Part shown: in pieces, positions 31,900-44,500 of the stretch
Layout of the letters: each line of letters starts with the position of its first letter
Numbering within the stretch: the first letter of the stretch is position 1
Source of the DNA: Narthecium ossifragum
Taxonomy: Eukaryota > Streptophyta > Magnoliopsida > Dioscoreales > Nartheciaceae
Reading direction: 5' to 3'
DNA: 64,000 nucleotides
NCBI GenBank assembly: GCA_963920575.1
Contig: OY986966.1
Coordinates: 23,135,656-23,199,655 of the forward strand
The notes under the pieces: generated by a model
What the model was told of the DNA's origin: nothing
Database searches by the model: none
The model's input: only the letters and a program-made list of their open reading frames with translations
Translations under genes and position numbers: made by a program

Positions 31900-32400
31900 G
31901 GTGGTGATGGGCTTGGTGGCGACCTCGTCATGGATACGACCGGATCGGTTGGCATCGCGAAGAAGAGGAGGCGACGCGACGGGATCAGGCGATTGGCGAC
32001 TGACGGCGAGCGCTCGAGATCGGGATCGGGATCGGGATCGGCGAGCTTGGGACATCGAGCTTGAGACGACGAGCTCGGGATGGCGATGTCGGGACGGCAA
32101 GCTCGGGACGACGAGATCGGGACATCGAGCTCGGGACGGCGAGATCGGGACGGCGATGTTGGGACTGCGACGACGAGATCGGGTCGGCGATGGCGGGATA
32201 GAGTTGGGTTGGATCCGTGGCGAGCTGGGATGGAGGTGGGTCGACGAGATCACCGCCAAACCCATCGCCTCCTAGTCCAATCTCCAGGACGTCGATGTCG
32301 GGACGGCGACGGCGAGATGGATCCGACGCGAGCTGGGATGGAGCTGGGATGGTGACATCGGGGACGGCGATGTCGGCATGGAGCTTGGATTTTATATTGG
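31900..32400. repeat. GC-rich GATCGGGACG simple-repeat region
   Basis: It is a degenerate run of CGGGACGGCGA, GACGAGATCGGGAC and GAGCTCGGGACG words, with a perfect GATCGG run at 32017-32040. Long open frames on both strands (for example 31618-32265 minus) follow from the composition. Confidence 0.75.
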
Positions 32401-32462
32401 AAAAATCCAAATAGGAAAAAGCTAGGGTAGGCGACCTATAGAGAAAATGATGAAAATAGGGG

Positions 32463-33830
32463 GGAAAAAAGGTAGGAAAAAATGGTAGGATAATTGTTGT
32501 TTAGTAACTATCATATTTTTTTCAAATTAAAATGGTAGGATAATTGTCGTTTTGTAACTATCATATTTTTTCAAATGAAAAAATAACTATTATATTTTTC
32601 CAATATTGAAAAGTAACTACCAGCATTTTTTAGATTTTTTTTTGCACATATTTTCGCAAATTGGAAAGTAACTAGAAATATTGGAAAGTAACTACATATA
32701 TTGAAAAGTAACTACCATCATTTTTTTAACTGATTTTTGCATAAATTTTGCCAAAATTAAAAAGTGACTATGAATATTGGAATGTAATTACAAATACTGA
32801 AAAGTGACAACAAATATTGAAACGTAACTACCAATATTTTTTTAGATTATTTTTGCACATATTTCCCCAAAATTGAAAATTGATCACAAATATTGGAAAG
32901 TAACTACAAATATTGAAAAGTAACTACCATCCTTATTTAAGCTGATTTTTGCACATATTTCCCAAAATTCAAAAGTGACTACGAATATTAGAATGTAATT
33001 ATAAAATACTGAAAAGTAATTACAAATATTGAAAAGTGAATTCCCCTACAAAAATTGAAAAAAGCAACCACCATGGAAAGTAACTACCAATTAAGTCAAT
33101 CATACTTTTTTGAAAAGTAACTACCGTGAAGAAGGGCCCCCAAAATTTTTCTTCATTTATCCTTTATTTTTCTTATTTTAGTTGATTTTTTCACATATTA
33201 TTGGTGAAAAGTAACCACCGTGAAAAGTTACTACCGCGAAAAGTAACTACCGCGAAAAACAAGTATGGTAGAAACTAAAGTTATTTGTCATTTTCAAAAA
33301 ATGCAAAATGGAATTCCCCTATTAATTTTCTTGATTTTCCCATAGTTTCCATATTTTAACTAATTTTTGCACTTATTTTTTGTGAAAAGTGACTACCGTG
33401 GAAAATAACTAATAAAATTGTGGAAAGTAACTACCACTTTAGTCAGCCCTATTTTTTTGAAAAGTAACTATCGTGGAGAAGGGTCCGTCACTATTTTTTC
33501 AATTATTATTTGTGAAAAGTAATTACCGTATTTTCCCAATATCGAAAAGTAACTACCAAAATAAAAAGTGACTACCATAATGAAAATGAAAAGTAACTAC
33601 CAAAATGAAAAGTAACTACCATGATGCAATTGAAAAGTAACTACCAAAATGAGAAGTGTAATTTTCCCACTAATTTTCTTGATTTTTCACATATTTTTCT
33701 TATTCTAACTAATTTTTTCACACATTTTTTTTATGAAAAGTAACTATTGCGAAAAATAACTTCCATATTTCATGAAAAGTAACTACCATATTGTATGAAA
33801 AGTAAGTCCCATATTGTTCACAGTATTTTC
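32463..33830. repeat. Dispersed array of GAAAAGTAACTACC motifs
   Basis: I count about 30-35 copies of GAAAAGTAACTACC or one- to three-base variants, all in the same orientation, in 1.37 kb of AT-rich sequence. Spacing is irregular (14 to 90 bp), and many copies are preceded by AATATT and followed by AT, GTG or GCG. The motif is not part of a simple tandem unit. Confidence 0.9.
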
Positions 33831-33959
33831 CTCTATTTCCTTATTTTTCTACTATTTTTTCCAATTTTTCTGAATTTTTCTCATATATTTCATTTTTCCC
33901 TTTGTTTTCTCTCTCCCCGTTACTTACTCCCTCCAACATTTTTTGTTTTATTTTTTCCA

Positions 33960-34680
33960 ACGGCTTAGAGTCGCCGGAGCATGATCGCCGGCGAGGAGGG
34001 ACGATCGGCGGTCGGGGAGATCGGAGGAGAGGTTGGTCGAGCGTGGGGAGTCGATCCAACGGCTTGGATCGTGTCGTTTACCGGCGATTTAGGCGGATCC
34101 AAGGTACCTCGTCGGTTGGAGGCGGTGGCGTCGTCGGAGATGGGGAGGTCGGCGTCGGTGATGGGGATCCGGACCATGTCGTGATGTTGTCGGCGTCGGA
34201 GAAGGGGAGGTCGTCGGCGTCGGTGATTGGAGATCATGGGATCTGGACGGGGAGCTCCGGGATGATTGGACGCAACTCGGAGAGATGATGGGTCGTCGGG
34301 GAGATAATCGGACGTGGAGCTCCGAGATCTAACGGCGTGCTCGGGATCACGATGGACAAGGAGCTCCGGTGATGGGTTGGCGACGGACGGGATCTGACGG
34401 CGTGCTCGGGATCGGCGACGGACGATATCGCGACGGACGGGATCAAGAATTAGGTGGCGCTTGGGATCGCGTCCTCGATCGTGGGAGATGGCGACGGGGG
34501 CGGGGATGGGATGGAGATCAAGGAGGAGAGGAGGGGAGCCGAGGAGATCGAGGAGGAGGGGAGGGGAGCCGGAGAAGTAGATGGCGGTGGGGATGGCGCC
34601 GGGAAAGGAGGTGGCGACGACGGGCGGTGACGGGGATCGACGTCGGGCGGCAACTGTGACGGCAAGCTCGGGGGTGGGGG
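33960..34680. repeat. Second GC-rich arm with GACGGACGGGATC words
   Basis: The sequence is composed of degenerate TCGGCGTCGG, GGAGCTCCG, GACGGACGGGATC and GGCGTGCTCGGGATC words. Open frames on both strands (33902-34659) are composition-driven. Confidence 0.65.
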
Positions 34681-34823
34681 GCTGAAATATATATAAAAAT
34701 ATATAAAAGGGTATTATGGTCTTTTATTCCCTAAAGTGGTATTAAAAGACTGAAGATTTTTTATAGGGGACCAAATGACAAGTTGGTCTCTAATAAAGGA
34801 CCATTTGACAAATCCCCCATAAT

Positions 34824-35075
34824 TTTATGACTAAGATGATGAGTCATAAAAATAACTGTCATTCTATCTTATAAGGCAAACTAGGTGGTGGGCCCGTGTC
34901 ACCTTGCACGGCTAACTGCCCCGCCCCCACTATCTCTATTATAACTTACGCCACATCAGCCCATTATCCTTTATTTTCCTTTATTTAATTACAATTTTAT
35001 GCCACGTGTATGCCATGTGTATATAAGTTTATGACTCAGATGATGAGTGATAAAAGTAACTACCCTTTGATCTTA
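34824..35075. repeat. Direct repeats 204 bp apart
   Basis: TTTATGACTAAGATGATGAG (34824) recurs as TTTATGACTCAGATGATGAG (35028), with matching flanks including ATCTTATAAG. No gene is present between 34813 and 35400. Confidence 0.75.
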
Positions 35076-35407
35076 TAAGATAGATATAAGTATTGATAAA
35101 GATGATAAAGCTAACTTAGGGAATATGATAAAGCCAACTTAGGAAAATATACATGTAAACAAACTAATAGAAGAAAACGGTTGTAACCGTTTTTGCTCTG
35201 TATAAGGTTGATATAATATATTAGATAGATATATAGAGAGGGGGTTGTTTAAGCTTAAATAAACGGTTCCGAGACTGCTATTTCGAGTCCGAGAATCCGA
35301 GTCGATTGTGATTGATATCGAGCTCGACCAGCTTGTTATTTGTGGCTGGCAGCGTCCTCTCCCGCCACGAACGTTGATGACTTGTCTAATGCCGTGGGTC
35401 TCCTTTG

Positions 35408-35415
35408 GGGCCCAC
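35408..35415 (+). promoter_or_regulatory. TCP-type GGGCCCAC motif in the long-gene promoter
   Basis: GGGCCCAC fits the GTGGNCCC consensus bound by plant TCP factors and lies about 150 bp upstream of the proposed ATG. The transcription start was not determined. Confidence 0.4.
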
Positions 35416-35557
35416 ATATAGTTCGTTAGCCGTCAACCACGACCATTGTCTTCTTCCTCTCCGGCTCCGCTCGTCTCTATCGGCGATTGAGACGCATAGC
35501 TCTACCGATCGAGAGAGATCTCGACTCTCTCGAGGCTGTCTCGAAGCCCTCTCGCGG

Positions 35558-38500
35558 ATGCGCTGCTTCATGACCGCCACGGGTACTCCTCCTCATCTTA
35601 GATCTGGGGTTTCTTCGACGCATTTGATCTTAGGATTATTCTTTGTTTTGATTTCCGTAACATCTTGATATCGAAATGATGTCTAGTAGGGTTTTCTTGG
35701 TGTTCTAATGATCTGGGGCGTCTATCTGCTTCTTGCATGTGGGTATGGTTCCAATTGGAGCTTTCGCTGGTAGTTCTTTAGCGATAAACCTATAAATTAA
35801 GCATGCTCTAATGCTGTGTCATAAGAGTATCTTGATGTACTAGGCGTAGCTTTTCTTGAGGCCAACGGATTTAGACGTGGAAATTAATGATATCACACTT
35901 CCCAGAAAGCATACGTTAAGATAGCTAAGAACTAAGAGCGCCGTTGCCATAGCATAACTCATTTTTCTTGTATGTTCATTCTTGATCGTTCCAAAGGGGC
36001 CTAGATTCTCCCTTGGCTAAGAACTAAGAGTAGTCTCGTGACAGTAGCATAGCACATTTCTTGCAGGGTTCCTTCTTGATCTTTGAAAAGTAACCTGGAG
36101 CTTTCCTTGGTTAAGAACTAAGAGCGCCATCACCATGGCATAACACATTAATTGTACGGTTCCTTCTTGATTTTTCAAGATTAACCTAGATTTTTCTTTG
36201 GTTGTGCTTTTGGCCAATCATTCATTCTAAATAGTGCAATTATATAAAGGAGCCTAGATTTTTCCTTGACTGTGTCTTTGACCCAACGTTCATCGAATGT
36301 GGACCATAGCAAGTCGAGGCGTATCGGTCATAGATTTCCCTGTTAGTTTGTGGTATGGTAGTCAAGTGGCAGCACATGCTATGCCAGTGAATGACATGGA
36401 GCCTGCCAGCTGAACAATTAAATCAATGGTTTTATGATGCCTTTCACCATTAAGTTAGAAGGTATGACGAAACTGAGAAGTATTCAAAGGTTGACAGAAT
36501 TAGGAAATTATTAGTGGGGAGATGGATTGGCATGTAGTAGTTCTTTTGGTGCTACATATCGATGACTTATTGGAAAGGATTTGGAATGCAACTTGCTAAG
36601 AAGTTGAGTAGCCATCAATCTAGAAAGATCATGACTAAGTTTAGTTCTTCTTGGTCATGCAGTCTGTTAAAATAGAATAGCTCATTTGTTTGTGAAGAAG
36701 TTGTGTAGCCATCAATCTAGAATTTGTGCGGTGCAGATGAAGTTATTTAATAGCCTTGTACACTGCTACTTGTGTTTGTTAGACAGCAATGAAGCATGTT
36801 CTTCCATGTTAAAAAGCGTGAGAGATTGCATTTTGTTTTGGAGGGAAAAACGAAAAGTCTTTTTAGCAAAGGATATTTACCCACATCTCCAGGGCGTACT
36901 TTGCCAAATTGACCAATCATCTTCACAGTAGAATCAAATCACGACCCAAGAGATAACAGAAAACATAGCATCTAATTAGGAAATTGGCATTTGCAATTTC
37001 TGTAAAATCGACCCACTGATGCTTGCTAGGAGAATTTTTCCCTAAAGCTTGGGGCAATATCTTTGTCTGAGGCATCCACTATCAGCTTTGTCTCATCAGA
37101 CTTCTAGTCAGGAACCAAAAAGTGAGGAGCAAGTGCATCTTACGATGATGTTATTGCCAATCTCATTCCGAGACAGAAATTGAGCACTTATTTGATATAA
37201 GGGTAACTAGTTTCAGTTTTACTCCATTGTACTATAGTGAGCTTGCTGTTCATAATTTTCCTCGTAAATGGAGAAGAAAGATAAAATTTCTCTGTTGATA
37301 ATTTCTGAAAGTTGTGATTTGCGTATTATTTATTACTACACTAATTAATTGTTAGATTTATTCATCTTTTTCAACATATTCACTAAATTATATAAGGGCT
37401 GGCAACTTTTTGCAGGAGAGCTTTTACTTCTTGTGCTAGATGAATTTTGGCTCCTAAACCTACAGTTAATCTCATGAAAGTATGCAATGGAGAATTTTTT
37501 ATCCTCACTTAATGACATTCAGTTCCTGCAGGTTGCCAGTCCTAGTGACCTTACATTCAGCAACATGATGTCATCGAGTGCTGGATATGTGACTATAAAT
37601 GCAAATCTTGAGATTCCGAAACCAACTTCAGAAACCTTAATTAGGTAAATGCTCATTTCAGGGCATTATTGAATATTCCAAATATGTTGCATTAAAGGAA
37701 ATACAGTTGCCTTTTTAGACTCTACGACCGATTATCTGGTAAGAAACAACTTACAAATTTGTATTTCTTGCTTTTTAGGCATCAATTTCAAAGAGTTTCT
37801 GGTGCTCAGAGTTTAAGAGGAGACAAACCTATGAATCATTTTATGGATGCAGAGATCACAGTAATGGGTCTTGCTACTTATTTTGATAATTCTTTAGGTT
37901 ATCCTTCCTCTTACTTTTTTTATCCAACTTAGGCTTAAATAGAATTTTTCTAGAGTGGTTTTCCTTAATGAAGTCTATGAGCAGGAACTTCATTCAAGAT
38001 CCTGTTTGCAGGAAGAAGAGATCTTGGTACTTCGCAAGCAAATTGCTGATGCATGTGTACAAGTAAATTCAAGATGTTTCCTCTTTTGATGCTAGTTCTT
38101 CTGAGTCTGACTTCTGTTAAAGCATGCTCTCTATTTTGCTTTCAGGAGCTTCAGTTATTGAACGAGAAACATGTTTTAGAGCGCAAACTCGCTGACTTGC
38201 AAATGGTTTGTGTCTATAAGTGGGAAATTTTTGTACACTGTTTACAAGCTGAAAATTCAGATTGCAAATTTGTTTCGCATAACAGGCACTTGAGGAGAAG
38301 CAGAATGATGCCATATCTAATGCCTTCAGAGAATTAAGTCAGAGAAAAGGATATCTTGAGGAGAATATACAACTGACAAATGATCTGAAAGTATGGCACC
38401 TTTATGGAACATTTTTGGTCTAGATTTATAACATTTGATGCTTCATAACCAGATTCCATTATAAAAAGTTGTGCTTACCAATGGATATTTGTCATGCTAT

Positions 38501-41500
38501 ATTTAATTATGTAGCTAACTGTTCTTTTAACAGTCCCTGTTATTTGAATTCATGAATAACTAAGCAACATAGAAACAGATGTTAGAGATAGTGCCAATAT
38601 ATGAAACTATGCAAAGCTCTTACAGTAAACAGTCCCTGATATCTGAATTCTAAATGTAGCTCTATGGTAGCTCTTACTTTTAGTTTCAAAGTCATTACCT
38701 AAGCTTTTTAATAAGAGCTCATGGAGATACTAAAGTATGGTATTTGTTTGTGGCAACAATTTGAAGCTGCCGAAAGAGCTGCTTTTACTCGTTTGCAAAA
38801 TGATATGGCAGGTAGCAAGTCTCTTATTTTAATGCTTTTCCTGTTGATGCCAATTGTTTTTTATGATGTTGTTTAGGTTGCAGAAGAAGACATTTATGTT
38901 TTGACTTCATCATTGCTCAAGCTACTAGCTGAGTACGATGTTCGACCCCCAGCGATAAATGCTTCTACAATTGCTAATGGTGCAAAGGTAATAATCTAGG
39001 GGCATTTTGTTTCTGGTCATGAGTTTTTTTGGTGGATTACAAACTTAGATGTGTGTTCAAGTTGCTAATTTGGGTTGTTGCTGTTTACGTTTTTTGAACA
39101 CTAAGTGTTCTGTCCCTTGTATCATTTGATTACTAAACATTGATGTGTAGAGAATTGAACTAAAGCTGTCTTGAGAACTTGTATATTAGTTGGCAGGATG
39201 AGAGATGTTAGATGCTCAGTTGTGCCATTTTCTGTTATGTTAGATATTTGAAGTATTTGATGTTCTCTTGTAAGAAACTAGAATGAGGTTAAAAACATAG
39301 CTCTTTCTCACTCTACTAAAAAGTGCATAACTGTTGCTTTAGTGAGTTAGTCCTTTCAACACTTGAATTAGAATACGGCAATGTAGTTGGTCGCTACAAT
39401 TTTTGCAGCCATCGATGATCAAGTTATGCATGACACTGAGAATTGATTGTTTGACATAGGCCACATGTAATAAATCATTATATCTTAATATTGAGTGCCT
39501 TATAGTTGGAAACCATGATTTAGTTCAAATTGTTTGGATCATCATGTCTTGTTTTCTATAATGTGTGTTTGACCTTCATAAGAAAATATTATAGGTAAGA
39601 ATTTGGTTGGCTACGAAACAAGGATTGTTGTACCAATCAAAACGTACTGTTTCAGCTGCTATTTACGACCCAGTCCAAAAACAGGCTTCAAAGGGGCTGG
39701 TGCTAATTGAAACTATTACGATCCAAACTAAACGACCGCAATTACACGTCTAAACTATATGGCCGTTAATTGATGAGATGAGGCACTGTAGACTCATCCC
39801 TTTAGCTTGCTGGATGTCATGATAGCTGCATAAGGGAGAGGAAGTAAGAAGGAGAAAAGGAAGGAAAGAAAGAGAAAAAAGGAGAGGAAGAAAGAGGACA
39901 GGAATGGTGACGTGTATCGTGGCGGTCAAGTACTGGCATGCGTAATGCTAGCGAAACACAAATCCTTGCTAGTTTCTTTTAAAAAAATTTGAGCTTTTAC
40001 CTTTGCTTAGGGTGATTAAATACCCATACGATTACAAATTCCGCTCATAATCGAACCAAGACCTCAAGCAGGAGGTTTACAAGCCGCAACTGCTACACCA
40101 CCACACTGGTGGTAACAGAAATACTTGCTACAAAGCATATTTCGAGGCATATATATGTATCAAAATTTCTGTTGAATCTTCAGCACAAAATGTACATTTA
40201 AACATATATATGCAACTTGCTTTTAGGTTTGTTTCCCTCACAGATTGCTGTGCCACTAGCATGTGTCATGCTAGGACACAATTTGTACCTTTGGCATGGT
40301 ATGTGTCTGAGTGTTGGTACCTCTTTGTGCTGAAGGCATGGATGTGGTGGATTATGGACCAAAGTTGAGATTAGAGAGATAGTGATAGGTAAGGATTGTA
40401 TGCTGGTAAACTTCAAGCACAATACTTTGATCACCTAGCACATTGGAAATTGTGCCTTTTTTTGACAAGCATAGGCATGGTATCATCCTGCAATAGTCAG
40501 TGTAAGCATTGTATAGAGCAGCATGGTTTAAGATCGGGGAGGCTATTTTCTGAATATTCAAATGCAAATCCGAGATGACAATCCTTGGTCTTGGGCAATG
40601 CTGGTCATTCTTTGCCTTAGTGGGTATGGTACTGCACCAAAATTCTGTACTGTTGGGTATGTTTCTAGTGCCATGTCAGTATGTCCTAAACACATTGAGT
40701 TCAATTCTTTTTCTCAGATTTAGCAACAAGCTCGAAGTGCTTAATCCATTTGGTTAAAAGCATAGTGGCTGAATACTTGCTTCCCCTAAAGAAGACTTAA
40801 TCAATAATATAGTGAATTGGAATGACCCGAAGATTTCAGTTTCGTCAGCACCCTGTACCGGTACTTGACTAGCACAACACCCTGTCGGTTGAAAAGCATC
40901 GACACTTTTCTTCGAGTCCTTGGCACTCAAATTTTCTTCTGTTTTTTCCATCCTTCTATCCTTTTTCCTCTTCCTTCCTCTCTCTTCTCCTTCGGCAAGC
41001 TGATGGGATGAGGCTACAGTGCCTCATCTCATCAATTAAGCACATAAAGTGGTGGACCGGTAAATGTCGGTCGATCAGCACCATTTCTTTTCAAAGTTAT
41101 TGGCAAACCTGGTTTGGAAGCCTGTTTTCAAACTAGCTATGGTCCGGGCCAGTAAAAACCTGCCGAAATGTGCCATTTTGGCTGGTACAGCAATCCTTTG
41201 CATGAGCAATATATTAAAGTCTATAAATAAGAGGAGCTCTAGAAGCTGTGACTGTCTTGTTGAAGGTTACTACAGCGATATTTGCTTGCTTTCTGGATTG
41301 GAGCTATGATGCTATAGTTGTGAATCACTATACTAGGAGACTTGACAGTATTGATATCACTATCTTTTAATCAAGTGGCTTCCATACCTTTTCATACTGA
41401 ATCAATCATGAATGATCCACGAGGGTCAGCCCTTTCCTTTGCCTGCGTTTTCACTCTCTCTTATTCTCTGTCACACTCTCTCTCACCCTTTGTGTTAGAT

Positions 41501-44500
41501 GAGGACTATCAATTCCTATCCTCTCTGGCTATATCCATATCTGTACCTTAAAAATTGTTCAAAAACCTTTTGAATAAGACTTAAAGTCAATTACTTGTGA
41601 GCTTGCTTCTTTGACTAGGCTCATGCTTTTTAGTGCCGGTGGGCATGGCAACCATGCCGATTGGTATGTAGCATGCCAACATGAACCATGGTGACTGGTG
41701 TGAAACTGCAAACTGTGCAGACAAGAAGTCAGCACGAAGCATACCGTGTGAAAGCTGGTATGATCTGTGCCAGCACTAGCAGCACTTAAACCATGATTAA
41801 ACTCAATTATTGCCGATTTTTGCAATTAGAAATAGTTAAATAAGAGAAACTTATATTATTCATATGCCTTCTGTTGCTTATAGTCATTTCAGATGCTTTC
41901 TTTTTCTTGTTTTACAATTTTAAAGATGGGCTTTTAACATCCTCTTTCTTGTATGGTACTTCTGTTTCTGTATTTTGGGTATACTAGGAAATGAATGTTC
42001 CTATAGATGAATCTTAACATTTCGTTTGTTGACATTGCAGCGTTTATATCACCAGATGCACTGGAAGCTCAGATCTTCACATGTACCTCTTCTAAACACA
42101 TCATCACTCTTTTTAGCTGTGAACCCTATAGTGCTATGCAACTGTATGATTGTAAACAATAAGTATTGAGTTCTCCTGTGCTTCCATGATTCCATCATTA
42201 TTTGTCTATACAGCTCTTTATTAGTTCTTTGATCTTTATCATTTGACAAAGGAGTTTTTATGCTTTTTGATACATCATACTTGCAATCATCTCCCCTAAC
42301 ATCTCTAGCTTTGTTTATGTGCAATTCACAGTGCAATGATTTTTCAAATAATGGATGAAGGAATTCTCATGCTTTATTCAATTTAGACTTACAAAAAAGT
42401 AGAGGATTGCATGATTTTAAGTAAATATCTCATGCCTGGCCACTTTTTTTGCCAAGATTGTTATGTTGTATGTTTATAATATGTTTAAGGATGATCAATT
42501 ATAAATGAGTTGACATGATACAAAAGGTAGTGATTCTACTTTAAACATAGATACATGGATCATGTATGGTTTACTATGGCGGTATTTTGCTGGGATGATG
42601 CCTGAGATGTATCCTTGCACCAATATTTTTGTTTATCGGATCAGATTCAGGCTGTCAGGACAGTACGCTGGAAACCCATGAGGGTTAAGAACCATGCAAT
42701 ATGTAAGTTTCTAACCTGTGAACTGTCGATGCATCCTTCTCCTCTCTGAAGCACTCCGACACGTTCTGTAGCCAATCTCCCACCGCGGGACCCCCATATG
42801 TGTCCCTCATGGGCCCTCCTCTGAGTCCTGTCCTATACTCTTCTTCTAGATGCCTAGGAAGACCAATCTTACTAAGATTAGGACTCTCGGCCAATTAGAA
42901 GTCATCTGCTGAAGATGGACTTTCAGTACATAACTAGGACTCTTATGCCCATGTGGACGCACCATGGCTCCCATGCAACATTTTCCACTCGTGCACAACA
43001 GCCATTGCATATTTCATATAACGTGTTTCTCACCTACTTTCCTCTTATATAGGAAAATGAAGTATGCGACCGTAAGAGAAAGTTACTAGTGAGGAGTGTC
43101 ATATTGAGCCACCATCGAACTAGGATAACCCCACACTCAAATATCTCGTGTAATGTGTATACCCTGAATCGTTTTGTCGCAGCAAATCTTGCACCTCTGA
43201 TCCACTATGTTGTAACTACTGAGTCATGCAAGACTTCTCAATGCATTTGTACTCGACCTTATCAAGGGCTATTCTAGATATGAATGCTCTGGTTTTGAGT
43301 CCAAATTGTTAGGGTTGTATCAGATGATCTGTCCTCAGACACTCATGTCAATCCCTCTAAAGCTGACTGTTTTCCTATATAATTTTCTTTTGGCCTTTGA
43401 ATAACATGCTAATGTAGCAGCATCAAGTTTCAACTTCTTGACATAATCAGAAGTCCCAAATGATATAGGATTGGGCTATTTTATCTATTGGTACTGAAAG
43501 GTTTTCAGACTCATTGAGCTTAATTGAGCTTATCTGACTAATTATGGTAGATGAATTTATGCTTTTATTTTCGGGCCTGAAAGCATATGCTTGGATTTGA
43601 TAATTTGATATTTCACAGCTTAACAGATCTCCATGTGAATTTAAAAGAATAACAAAATTTGAGTTTGACTGCTTTTGTAGTCATGGTAGTCAATGTCTCA
43701 ATTGCTCCTGCTTTTAGATTCTGCAATCCTTGGTGGGTTATGTCGGTATCAAATGCCGAATCTACTTGTAAATTGTAGTGAATAATTTTTGGTAAATGAG
43801 GGTGTCTATTGCTTACTAAATTACATTGAGTCAATAACATAAACTATCCACGAGGAAATCAAGCTTGTTCTCTAACCTGCAATTAAGCAAATCATAGTAT
43901 CCACAAGATAGTCAAATTTCTCAACAAAATACTTTCATTTGCATTTGCTTTTTTTCAAAGGATGGTAAATTTCTATCCTATACTACGTGTGTCACATTTT
44001 GACGTTCTATGCAGGTTCCGAACACAACAGATTTTCATCATCACACTCACATTCCAAGCGATGGCCATCTCGAGTCAACATCTAATCGGTTGAAATTTCT
44101 TAGAGATCATGAATTCACAGACAGGAAAGAAGAAAAATTTGCACCAAGTCTTGAGGTGCAACATCCATTTAGTCCCAATAGACCAAGGTAGCTACCTTTT
44201 GACAATTTATGATAATGGCGCTCTTATATTATATGAAAATGTACATGACTAGAATGTACAATTCTGGCTTTTCTCTGGAAGCTCTATGTATCTGTCTTTA
44301 AATTTGCTCAAGTTTGGTACAATTTTACCATAGGTAGCGTACTTTTTTCTCGTCTATAGTTACTACTATTATTTGAAAAATAGTGGTCATATTTTACCAC
44401 TACATGCATTTGGAAAGAAGAACTATTTACAATTCATATCAGATTTTGTGTTTCTTTTTGCTGTGTGGGCACAACAAAAGAGCCATATAAAGTGCACGCA

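Larger units (their letters stand above)
31490..34812. mobile_element. Candidate Mutator-like element with GC-rich arms and an AT-rich core
   Basis: The outer parts resemble each other in inverted orientation (GTCTAAAATACCC near 31572 and GGGTATTATGGTC near 34709, with AGTCT/TTGGTC words around them). Just inside lie GC-rich blocks (31616-32400 and 33960-34680), and the middle is the GAAAAGTAACTACC array. No transposase is seen and the similarity of the ends is weak, so the boundaries are tentative. Confidence 0.35.
38988..42040 (+). other. 3.05-kb intron with a transposon insertion
   Basis: The intron contains the inverted-repeat element at 39620-41199 and a CCGG-rich element at about 41630-41790. 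The rest shows no gene. Confidence 0.7.

Noticed and set aside
31618..34659. Long GC-rich frames (for example 31618-32265 minus, 33902-34288 plus)
   Set aside because: They are open on both strands in degenerate simple repeats, with no conserved motif.
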